Origin: an uncultured Bacilli bacterium
Lineage (GTDB): Bacteria; Bacillota_I; Bacilli_A; RF39; UBA660
Length of the DNA stretch: 11,101 nucleotides
Direction: 5' to 3'
Assembly: GCA_948479395.1 (NCBI GenBank)
Contig: CAOLUI010000034.1
Span: 1-11,101 of the forward strand
Under the pieces are notes generated by a model. That model saw only the letters and a program-made list of their open reading frames with translations, ran no database searches and had not been told where the DNA came from. Made by a program: the position numbers and the translations under genes. This document shows, in pieces, positions 1-6,597 of the stretch; positions within the stretch are counted from its first letter, which is position 1, and each line of letters starts with the position of its first letter.

Positions 1-13
1 ATTTATTTAACTT

Positions 14-42
14 ATTATAACCCCCCCCCGACATTAATGCAA
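14..42 (-). promoter_or_regulatory. Putative promoter with G9 tract in the spacer, reading out of the window
   Basis: On the minus strand a perfect -10 hexamer TATAAT (19-14) is preceded, at exactly 17 bases, by TTGCAT (42-37), which matches the first three bases of a consensus -35. Nine of the 17 spacer bases are a G run. Transcription would start near base 7 and serve a minus-strand gene beyond the left edge, downstream of ftsH. The -10 is convincing; the -35 is only a partial match. Confidence 0.45.
21..29. repeat. Homopolymer C9 (plus strand) / G9 (minus strand)
   Basis: Nine consecutive C on the plus strand, in a window that is otherwise strongly AT-rich and has no other G or C run of this length. 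It lies 27 bases past the ftsH stop codon, between the possible -35 and -10 of a promoter. Runs of this kind are known contingency loci that change length by polymerase slippage. Exact length in an assembly can be unreliable. Confidence 0.9.
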
Positions 43-55
43 TAAAAAAATCAGA

Positions 56-2035
56 TTACTTATTTTCATCCAATTTTTTTAATTCTTCTTCTAATTCTTC
101 TCGACTCATTTTAGTATAGCCCTTTATTTTATTAGCTTTTGCAATTTCTCTTAATTTTAAAAGAGTAGGTTCTCCTTCTTTAGTCGTTTCTAGATCTTCT
201 TTAATTTCACCTGTTGTTACTAATGATTCGATTTCTTCTTTAGTTATAGTTTCTCTTTCTATTAAAGTTTTACTTAAAAGCATAACTAAATCTTCATTTT
301 TACTTAAAATTCTTTTCGCATCAGCGTAACAATTTTCAATAATTTTGCGAGCTTCTCGATCGATTTCTAAGGCTACTTGATCGGAATAATTTTTAGATTT
401 ATTATAATCTCTACCCAAAAATACGCCTTCAGATTTTTGTTCGTATTGCATAGGGCCTAGTTCGCTCATTCCATATTCTGTAACCATACTACGTGCTAAA
501 TTAGTAGCTTTTCTAAAATCATCACTTGCACCAGTAGTTATTTCACCTAAGAATAATTCTTCAGCCGCACGACCTCCTAATAAACCTGTAATAGTTGCTA
601 ATAATTCGCTTTCAGTCATTACTGAAATCTTTTCTTCTTTTGGAAGCATCATGGTATAGCCACCTGCCATACCACGAGGAATAATGGTAATTTTATGAAC
701 TTCATTGGCATCTTCTAATTTTATTCCTATAACTGCATGTCCTGATTCATGAATACTAACTAATTTTTTTTCTTTATCAGTTATTTTACGACTAGTTTTA
801 GCAGGCCCCATTAATACGCGATCAGTTGCTTCATCAATATGATCCATGGTAATTGCATCTTCGTCTTTTCTTACAGCCAACAATGCTGCTTCATTAAGTA
901 AATTTTCTAAATCAGCTCCACTAAATCCAGGAGTACGAGCACTAATATTTTCAAGTTTTACAGTATCAGCTAAAACTTTATTACGAGCATGAACTTTTAG
1001 TATTTCTTCTCTTTCTTTCGTATCTGGAAGATTAACTGTTACTTGACGATCAAATCTTCCAGGTCTTAAAAGAGCCGGATCCAAAACATCTGGTCTATTA
1101 GTTGCTGCAATTATAATAATTCCTTCATTAGCCCCAAAACCATCCATTTCGGTTAATAATTGATTTAAAGTTTGTTCTCTTTCATCATGGCCGCCACCAA
1201 GACCAGCGCCACGTTGACGCCCAACTGCATCTATTTCGTCAATAAATATTAGACAAGGAGCATTTTTCTTAGCTTCTTTAAACATATCTCGAACACGACT
1301 AGCTCCAACACCAACAAATAATTCAACAAAGTCTGAGCCACTAATATAATAGAAAGGTACATTCGCTTCTCCTGCTACTGCTTTAGCAAGTAAGGTTTTT
1401 CCAGTTCCTGGAGGACCTACAAGTAATACTCCTTTAGGAATACGAGCACCTAATTTTTGAAACTTTTTAGGATTTTTTAAAAAATCAATAAGTTCTGATA
1501 CTTCTTCCTTTTCCTCTTTTAATCCAGCAACATCCTTAAATTTAACATTGCCACCATCTTCAGAAAGTTTAGCTCGACTTCTTCCAAAATCCATGGAATT
1601 TTTATTTCCACTAGCCATTTTTGTAAATAAGAAATATGAAGCCACAACAATTATTAATAATGGTAATATGTTTATTATTATATAAAGAAAGGATACAGTA
1701 CCTGGATCTTTATTAGTATTATAAACCTTTAGATCTTTTTCTTTAGCATAATTAGTTATTTCAGTCAAATCTTTTTCTACTACTTTAGCTGTAAAGGTTT
1801 CTTTTTCTTTATAATTATTTAATTTACCTTCAATGTAATAAACTGAATCTGAACTACTAGGTGTTATTGTTATTTCAGTTACATTACTATTTTCTAATTC
1901 CTTTAATAATTCTCCAGTTGTAAAATCATGATTAACTGATCCACCAAAATTAAGAACAGTTAAAACAAAAAATATTACAACTACTAATATAAGATAAGGA
2001 AATAGATTTTTTAATGTATTATTTTTATTTATCAT
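56..2035 (-). CDS. ftsH: ATP-dependent zinc metalloprotease FtsH with a C-terminal Rho_N-like extension
   Basis: Membrane-anchored AAA+ protease that unfolds and degrades membrane and regulatory proteins as a hexamer. 659 residues. Two N-terminal membrane segments (about 11-30 and 116-137) flank an extracytoplasmic domain. Then follow Walker A GPPGTGKT (207-214), pore loop FVGVG (240-244), Walker B IFIDEID (263-269), the second region of homology with RPGRFDR (324-330) and the zinc site HESGH (429-433), with a likely third ligand Asp near 505. The usual family motif is HEAGH; the Ala-to-Ser change leaves HExxH intact. Residues 624-659 are an extra tail reading LREIAKANKIKGYTKMSREE at its core, which resembles the small Rho_N helix-extension-helix fold. 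The ATG lies 6 bases after the tilS stop; a GAGGAG site lies within the tilS end, about 12 bases upstream, which is long. Last gene of the putative prfB-YitT-tilS-ftsH operon. Confidence 0.97.
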   Translation of the reverse strand: MINKNNTLKNLFPYLILVVVIFFVLTVLNFGGSVNHDFTTGELLKELENSNVTEITITPSSSDSVYYIEGKLNNYKEKETFTAKVVEKDLTEITNYAKEKDLKVYNTNKDPGTVSFLYIIINILPLLIIVVASYFLFTKMASGNKNSMDFGRSRAKLSEDGGNVKFKDVAGLKEEKEEVSELIDFLKNPKKFQKLGARIPKGVLLVGPPGTGKTLLAKAVAGEANVPFYYISGSDFVELFVGVGASRVRDMFKEAKKNAPCLIFIDEIDAVGRQRGAGLGGGHDEREQTLNQLLTEMDGFGANEGIIIIAATNRPDVLDPALLRPGRFDRQVTVNLPDTKEREEILKVHARNKVLADTVKLENISARTPGFSGADLENLLNEAALLAVRKDEDAITMDHIDEATDRVLMGPAKTSRKITDKEKKLVSIHESGHAVIGIKLEDANEVHKITIIPRGMAGGYTMMLPKEEKISVMTESELLATITGLLGGRAAEELFLGEITTGASDDFRKATNLARSMVTEYGMSELGPMQYEQKSEGVFLGRDYNKSKNYSDQVALEIDREARKIIENCYADAKRILSKNEDLVMLLSKTLIERETITKEEIESLVTTGEIKEDLETTKEGEPTLLKLREIAKANKIKGYTKMSREELEEELKKLDENK

Positions 2036-2041
2036 AAATAT

Positions 2042-3376
2042 TTAATTCTCCTCACTAATCACATATTTATATATTATATCATAAAATTCATTATTATTCT
2101 TGTCGAATTTTGATTTTTTTAAACCAGGAAGCCATAAAATTGTATCATTATTATCAACAATGATAGGATAAGTATCTCTTTTATCTAAAGGAATTTTTTC
2201 ATCAATAAAAATATCTTTTATTTTCTTTTTTCCATTCAAATTTTTTATTTCTATATAATCACCTTTTTTTCGATTACGAACATAAAGAGGTAAAGAAATT
2301 TCTTGACTATTTAAGCGTAAAACAAAATTACTTTTAACAATGTTAGTAGATTTTATTTTAATAATTTTTTTGTTATCCTCTAAAGCAATTAAATCTTCTA
2401 ATATTAATTTTTTATTCATTAAATCATTATCTTTTTTAAAATATAAATAATTATAACACTTTAATAAAGTTTTTCTTTTAGGTAAACTCAGAGATAAATT
2501 TGATTTAGAATTATAACAAATTTGAAAAATTTTTGTTAGATGTTTTTCGGAAACAATATTTATATCATCCTGATATTCTTTTTTTAAAAAATACTCTATT
2601 ATTCTTTTTTGAAGCAATAAATCTAAATTTTTAAATTTATGCAAATTCACCTTATCAAACTCTATAACTTTCGTCAAGTTTTTATCCGTTTCTTTTTCTA
2701 AGTATCTTTCTATTTCATATAATTCATTACTAAATTTTAAAAATTTTTGATGAATGTTTTTATTTTCGGCTTTTAATAATGGTAAAATATTATGGCGATA
2801 TCTGGCTCTGGTAAATTTGATATCTTGATTTGTTTTGTCATTATAATATTTTATATTATTTTCTTGATTAAACAATTCAATTTCTTTCTTAGTAACATTT
2901 ATAAGAGGTCTTAATAAAGTATAATTTTCATATTTAGTTTCTTTTTTAAAACCAGCATATCCTTTTAAATTGCTTCCTCTTATTAAACGCATTAGGATAG
3001 TTTCAACTAAATCATCACCATGATGAGCAGTCATTAAAAATTTTGCCTGATATTTTTTTATTAGTTTATTGTAAAACTGATATCTTTTTTTTCGCGCATT
3101 ACTTTCGAAATTTTCTTTTTCGTAACTATTAATTTTTAAGTATTCAAAAAAGCATTTATTTTTTATAGTATACTTTTCAACAAATTTTGCTTCTATCTCA
3201 CTTTCTTTACGTATGTTATGATTAATATGAGCAACAATTATTTTTAAATTTAGTTGTTTTTTTAATTGAAGAAGTAGGTATAGAAGGCACATGGAATCAG
3301 ATCCGCCTGATACTCCTACAACTATTGTACTATTTTTTTGTATTTTTTTTTCTAAATAATCATACACTTCTTTCAA
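2042..3376 (-). CDS. tilS: tRNA(Ile)-lysidine synthase TilS
   Basis: Ligates lysine onto C34 of the CAU-anticodon tRNA-Ile with ATP, so that it reads AUA and is charged with isoleucine; essential in bacteria. The N-terminal PP-loop ATPase domain has the signature SGGSDS (residues 23-28 from the start chosen here), then AHINHN and TAHHGDDLVETILMR, both typical of the family. The C-terminal part has the TilS substrate-binding region (VRNRKKGDYIEI, then KKIKDIFIDEKIP). About 444 residues, normal length. Start: a GTG in frame at 3385 is itself part of the Shine-Dalgarno AGGTG and has none of its own; the TTG at 3376 sits 6 bases behind that AGGTG, so I use TTG. The gene follows the YitT gene by 57 bases with no terminator seen, and precedes ftsH by 6 bases. 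In many Bacilli hprT lies between tilS and ftsH; it is absent here. Confidence 0.95.
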   Translation of the reverse strand: MKEVYDYLEKKIQKNSTIVVGVSGGSDSMCLLYLLLQLKKQLNLKIIVAHINHNIRKESEIEAKFVEKYTIKNKCFFEYLKINSYEKENFESNARKKRYQFYNKLIKKYQAKFLMTAHHGDDLVETILMRLIRGSNLKGYAGFKKETKYENYTLLRPLINVTKKEIELFNQENNIKYYNDKTNQDIKFTRARYRHNILPLLKAENKNIHQKFLKFSNELYEIERYLEKETDKNLTKVIEFDKVNLHKFKNLDLLLQKRIIEYFLKKEYQDDINIVSEKHLTKIFQICYNSKSNLSLSLPKRKTLLKCYNYLYFKKDNDLMNKKLILEDLIALEDNKKIIKIKSTNIVKSNFVLRLNSQEISLPLYVRNRKKGDYIEIKNLNGKKKIKDIFIDEKIPLDKRDTYPIIVDNNDTILWLPGLKKSKFDKNNNEFYDIIYKYVISEEN

Positions 3377-3433
3377 ATTAATCACCTGTTTAGTGGTTTT
3401 ATTTTATGTTATTTTTTCTGTAATTGCAATATT

Positions 3434-4276
3434 TTATTTGCGAATAGAAACATTAGCATTTGCTAAATGATAAGAATTAGTGACAACTATAAAAGCTTCT
3501 GAATCTAATAGTTGTATAGCTTCTTTAATGCGGTAATAATTTTTATTATCAATTACAGATAAAATTATTTTATTTTTTCTATTTCTATATCCACTTGTGC
3601 ACTCTATATCAGTACTATCTATTTTTAATTCTTCATGAAGATATGCTTTTATTTTCTGTATTTTATTAGAATAAATATATAGTGTTTTTGCCAATCCTAT
3701 ACCAATTATTGCTTTATTACTAAATATACTGATTAAAAATAAAGATACTAAACTATAAATCATTGTGGAAAATCCAAAAGTAAAGTAACTTAAAATCGTG
3801 ATTAAACCATCAATGATTATAATAGATTTTGAAATAGGCATATGAAAATATTTTTCCATTATTTGATTAATGATATCTGTACCTCCTGAAGTATATCCGC
3901 TTTTAAATATTAAACCATAACCAATACCACTTATAATTCCTCCTAAAGCTGCTATAAGAATAACTTCAATATCATTTATTTTAATTAAAAAAGAAATTTT
4001 ACCAGTCACATCTATTAATATAGGAAATAGTAAAGACCCTATTATTGTTTTTTGGGTGGAATTTTTACCTAAAAAAAGATAACTGATTAGTAAAAGAAAT
4101 AAATTAGTTAAAAATATAAAAATACTTTCATTTATGCCAAATATTTTATGAAGAATTAGTGATAGTCCACTAACACCGCCTGCAGCTAAATTATATGGTA
4201 ACAAAAATAAATTAAAGGCAATAGCCACTAAAAATAATCCTAGAATAAGATTAAAATATTTATTTATTTGTTTCAT
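3434..4276 (-). CDS. YitT-family (DUF2179) integral membrane protein
   Basis: 280-residue membrane protein with about six hydrophobic segments (roughly 8-28, 52-70, 75-92, 103-124, 149-166, 170-186) and a soluble C-terminal domain (about 195-275) matching the DUF2179 tail of YitT/YvjA proteins, which ends here in EAFIVVTN. The two glycine-rich family motifs are present: AGGVSG (32-37) and SGGTD (130-134). The function of the family is not settled; a transporter-like role has been suggested. The ATG overlaps the prfB 3' end by 17 bases, and its ribosome site AAGGGAAG lies inside the last prfB codons, so translation is probably coupled to prfB. A YitT paralogue next to prfB is also found in Bacillus (yvjA), which supports vertical inheritance of this block. 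Confidence 0.9.
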   Translation of the reverse strand: MKQINKYFNLILGLFLVAIAFNLFLLPYNLAAGGVSGLSLILHKIFGINESIFIFLTNLFLLLISYLFLGKNSTQKTIIGSLLFPILIDVTGKISFLIKINDIEVILIAALGGIISGIGYGLIFKSGYTSGGTDIINQIMEKYFHMPISKSIIIIDGLITILSYFTFGFSTMIYSLVSLFLISIFSNKAIIGIGLAKTLYIYSNKIQKIKAYLHEELKIDSTDIECTSGYRNRKNKIILSVIDNKNYYRIKEAIQLLDSEAFIVVTNSYHLANANVSIRK

Positions 4277-5364
4277 ATTCTTCCCTTACTTTTAGAACTG
4301 ATTTAATTAATTTTAAAATATTTCCATCTAAAATTTTATTAACATTACTAGTTTCAAACCCTGAGCGATTATCTTTTACTAATTTGTAAGGTTCTAAAAT
4401 ATAACTTCTTATTTGACTACCAAAATTAATATCTTCTGTTTTACCTTTTAAATTATTTAATTTATTTTCTAATTTTTTCGATTCTAATTCATAAAGTTTA
4501 TTTTTTAAAATTTTTAATGCTTGTTCTTTATTTTTTAATTGGCTTCTTTCATTTTGACAGGTAACAACAATTTTAGTAGGCAAATGAGTTATTCTTACTG
4601 CAGAATTAGTAGTATTTACTGATTGACCACCAGCTCCACTTGAATGATAAACATCGATTTTTAAGTCATTTTCTTTTATTTCAATATTTATTTCTTGATT
4701 ATATTCAGGAGTTATACTTACTGATGCAAATGATGTATGTCTTCTTTTATTTGAATCAAAGGGAGAAATTCTAACTAGACGATGAATGCCTTTTTCGCAT
4801 TTTAAATAGCCATATGCATACAAACCCTTAACATAAAAAGTAATACTTTTAATACCGGCTTCATCACCAATTTGTTCTTCAATAATATTATATTTAAAAT
4901 TCATTATTTCAAAAAATCTTTGATACATTCTAGATAACATATTAGCCCAATCACATGATTCTGTTCCTCCTGCTCCAGGATGAATTTCAAGATAACAATT
5001 TAGTTTATCATTTTCACTATTTAATATACTTGCTAATTCTAGCTCTTCATAAGAAATATTAATGCTTTTTATTTCTTTTTCTAAATAAGTTAATTCTTCA
5101 TCATTTAGAATGTTGATAAGTTCTAAGTTATCAACAATATTTTTTTTAACTTTTTGATAACTATCTAATTCTTTTTTTAAGATATTAATTTCTTGATTAA
5201 CTTTATTACAATTAATTTGGTCCTGCCAAAAATTTTCTTTTAAAGTTTCTTTTTCTAATTGAGCGACTTTTTTTTCTTTATTTTCTAGGTCAAAGGGACC
5301 TCCCTAAATCTTCTATTTTAATTAATAATTTTTCTAATTCTTTTTTTATTTCAATCTTATTCAT
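4260..5364 (-). CDS. prfB: Peptide chain release factor 2, expressed through a programmed +1 frameshift
   Basis: Recognises UAA and UGA and triggers hydrolysis of peptidyl-tRNA. The gene is in two frames. ORF1 starts at ATG 5364 and runs 24 codons to an in-frame TGA (5292-5290). ORF2 continues in the +1 frame from GAC at 5291 to the stop at 4260, giving a 367-residue protein, the usual RF2 length. ORF2 contains the start of domain 2 (HPGAGGTESCDWANML), the stop-codon reading tripeptide SPF (residues 200-202) and the catalytic GGQ (245-247), close to the E. coli positions. The ATG at 4940 is internal (Met142), not a gene start. The start at 5364 has GAAAGGA about 8 bases upstream. First gene of the prfB-YitT-tilS-ftsH set. 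The presence of RF2 shows that UGA is a stop codon here. Confidence 0.96.
5289..5304 (-). promoter_or_regulatory. prfB programmed +1 frameshift signal
   Basis: On the minus strand an internal Shine-Dalgarno GGGAGG (5304-5299) is followed after 3 bases (TCC) by CTT TGA C (5295-5289). This is the classical arrangement of the RF2 autoregulation site: the ribosome pauses at UGA when RF2 is scarce, tRNA-Leu slips from CUU to UUU, and reading continues in +1. The frames on both sides agree exactly with the start at 5364 and with ORF2. The spacing of 3 bases equals that of E. coli prfB. Confidence 0.95.
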
Positions 5365-5384
5365 ATAAAAAATCCTTTCTATTA

Positions 5385-5395
5385 ATTATATTATA
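5385..5395 (-). promoter_or_regulatory. Putative prfB promoter -10 region
   Basis: Two overlapping TATAAT hexamers on the minus strand (5395-5390 and 5390-5385) lie 21-26 bases upstream of the prfB ATG. No good -35 is visible in the surrounding AT-rich DNA, so the assignment rests on the -10 alone. It lies downstream of a terminator, as expected for an independent promoter of the prfB operon. Confidence 0.45.
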
Positions 5396-5470
5396 TCTAA
5401 TATTAATTAATTTAAAAGATTTTTTATTTAATTAATTATATTTAACTAGAACATTCTTTGTTAATTTTAT

Positions 5471-5507
5471 ACAAAAAATCTACATATTTTTTATTTTATG
5501 TAGATTT
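5471..5507 (-). terminator. Rho-independent terminator between the secA/J-domain unit and prfB
   Basis: Perfect 11-bp stem: 5507-5497 (AAATCTACATA) pairs with 5486-5476, with a 10-base loop. On the minus strand it is followed by a run of six T (5478-5473, partly shared with the stem foot) and then GT. The plus strand has no T run after the stem, so the terminator acts on minus-strand transcripts, ending whatever reads through secA and the J-domain gene. Confidence 0.75.
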
Positions 5508-5655
5508 CTTCAAATCATCAGTATTTCTTTATATACTCTTTGAGTCTTTCTATTCTCGTATGCTATTTTGATAATAGATTATTTTCCACAGCATTGTTTG
5601 TACTTTTTGCCTGATCCACAAGCTCAGTGCAATCTCATATTATCCTTATTTATGA

Positions 5656-5728
5656 TATTTATAGTATTATTGATATTCCTTTAAATACGAGTCAAAGTAA
5701 CATTCGTATTTATAGTATTATCAATATT
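5656..5728. repeat. Two copies of a 22-bp direct repeat, 51 bases apart
   Basis: TATTTATAGTATTAT plus seven bases occurs at 5656-5677 and again at 5707-5728, with 20 of 22 bases identical. The period of 51 bases is 17 codons. Read in the frame of the J-domain gene and SEC-C remnant, each copy gives an NTIN-type peptide. This suggests a duplicated Asn-rich linker in a former coding sequence. Confidence 0.7.
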
Positions 5729-5742
5729 ATTAGTACTATCAG

Positions 5743-5779
5743 TATTTCTTAAATGAGGAAAAAATGAGGAAAATTTCAA
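5743..5779. repeat. Direct repeat copy downstream of the J-domain gene
   Basis: Contains AAATGAGGAAAAAATGAGGA, itself two tandem copies of an ATGAGGA unit, followed by AAATTTCA. It is similar over about 37 bases to 6495-6533 on the other side of the J-domain gene, in the same orientation. The strongest shared block is AAAATGAGGAAAATTT. Confidence 0.7.
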
Positions 5780-5809
5780 CATTCGTTTACTATTATTATA
5801 ATTTACTGC

Positions 5810-6451
5810 TTACTTTAATCTTTTTTTATCATCTTGTTCTTGATGATTCATATATCTTTCATACCAATTGGTGTTGTTTAAGAAATTTATATAATCTCCA
5901 CCTATAACTTCTAAAAAATTAATTTCAATACCATATTTTTCTGCAAATTCTTGAGCAAACATTTTTATATACTTCTTCATCACTTCGCTTTCGGCTTTTG
6001 ATTTATTTTCAAATACCTCATCTATATGATGATAACCAGCAATAGGTTTTCTATATCCACCCGTTGTCATATGCCCAACCTTTTGTGGAAGTGAAAGAAA
6101 TAAATCTAGAAAGTCAGAGTTTATTTTATCAATTTCTGCTTTAGAAGCATAATAAGCTCTTACAATAATATCCATAAGTATTTTTTCTTTTTCTGTTTGT
6201 TGCTTAACTCGTTGTTCCTCCTGATCAGTAAAAGAACTTTTATTTTGTTTGTAAGCACAATGACGTTTTAATATTTCATATGCATTATTTATTTTAGACA
6301 TCAAATCATTATAATGTTTAATATCTTCATTTTGATGTGCATCTGGATGATATAAAAAGCATAATTTTCTATATATACTTTTTATTTCTTCTTCATTTAC
6401 ATTATTTGAATCTGTAATTTCAAATATACTCAACGCTTCGTATAAATCCAT
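5810..6451 (-). CDS. J-domain (DnaJ-like) co-chaperone of unknown role
   Basis: 213 residues. Residues 3-64 form a J domain: helix I (LYEALSIF), helix II (EEIKSIYRKLCFLY), the HPD tripeptide at 35-37 that stimulates DnaK ATPase, and helix III (INNAYEILKR). There is no Gly/Phe region and no CxxCxGxG zinc domain, so it is a class III type J protein and not DnaJ itself. The rest (about 65-213) is soluble and partly charged and I do not recognise it; it probably sets substrate or location. The ATG is preceded by GAGGTGG at good distance. It sits between secA and prfB, which are adjacent in Bacillus, so it looks inserted. Direct repeats flank it, and a decayed SEC-C tail follows in the same frame. 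No terminator is obvious between secA and this gene (146 bases), so read-through from secA is likely. Confidence 0.88.
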   Translation of the reverse strand: MDLYEALSIFEITDSNNVNEEEIKSIYRKLCFLYHPDAHQNEDIKHYNDLMSKINNAYEILKRHCAYKQNKSSFTDQEEQRVKQQTEKEKILMDIIVRAYYASKAEIDKINSDFLDLFLSLPQKVGHMTTGGYRKPIAGYHHIDEVFENKSKAESEVMKKYIKMFAQEFAEKYGIEINFLEVIGGDYINFLNNTNWYERYMNHQEQDDKKRLK

Positions 6452-6494
6452 AGTTATACCACCTCTTTGTTTTACTTTTTAGAGATTTTTTTCT

Positions 6495-6533
6495 CATTTC
6501 TAAAAAACGAGGACAAAATGAGGAAAATTTTCA
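6495..6533. repeat. Direct repeat copy upstream of the J-domain gene
   Basis: Contains AACGAGGACAAAATGAGGAA, two ATGAGGA-like units in tandem, followed by AATTTTCA. It matches 5743-5779 in the same orientation with a few mismatches and single-base gaps. It lies between the secA stop and the J-domain ribosome site. The pair encloses exactly the J-domain gene (about 750 bases apart). Confidence 0.7.
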
Positions 6534-6597
6534 GTTTTTATGGTTAATTTATGCTTTTTTTAGATTTCCAAACCTTCGCAAACCCTTATAAAATAAG

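Larger units (their letters stand above)
5579..5809 (-). pseudogene. Decayed SEC-C zinc-motif tail, in frame behind the J-domain gene
   Basis: The last 13 codons before a TAA (5581-5579) read CGSGKKYKQCCGK, nearly the same as the intact end of SecA (CGSGKKYKNCCGK), and resemble it clearly at DNA level. Where SecA has CPC, the first Cys codon is TGA here (5626-5624) and Pro is Ala. This segment is in the same frame as the upstream J-domain gene. Between them lie an Asn/Thr-rich stretch and only two further stops (TAA 5683-5681 and TGA 5626-5624) after the J-gene stop at 5812-5810. Known: SEC-C motifs occur at the end of SecA and of other bacterial proteins. Inference: either the J-domain protein once carried this tail, or this is the old secA 3' end left behind by an insertion. 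It is not translatable as it stands. Confidence 0.65.

Noticed and set aside
21..29. G-quadruplex formed by the G9 run
   Set aside because: It is a single G run without further G runs nearby, so no ordinary intramolecular four-run quadruplex is expected; the promoter-spacer reading explains the position better.
4260..4940. A separate 226-aa release-factor-like gene (RF homologue without N-terminal domain)
   Set aside because: The frame continues upstream of the ATG at 4940 with RF2 sequence to the frameshift site and joins ORF1 at 5364; it is the C-terminal part of prfB.
5579..5640. A real small zinc-binding peptide gene
   Set aside because: The in-frame TGA removes the first Cys, and no start codon with a ribosome site precedes the remaining 14 codons.
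5656..5780. CRISPR array
   Set aside because: Only two near-copies of 22 bases and another unrelated pair, with no regular spacers and no cas genes; the 51-base period fits a coding linker duplication.
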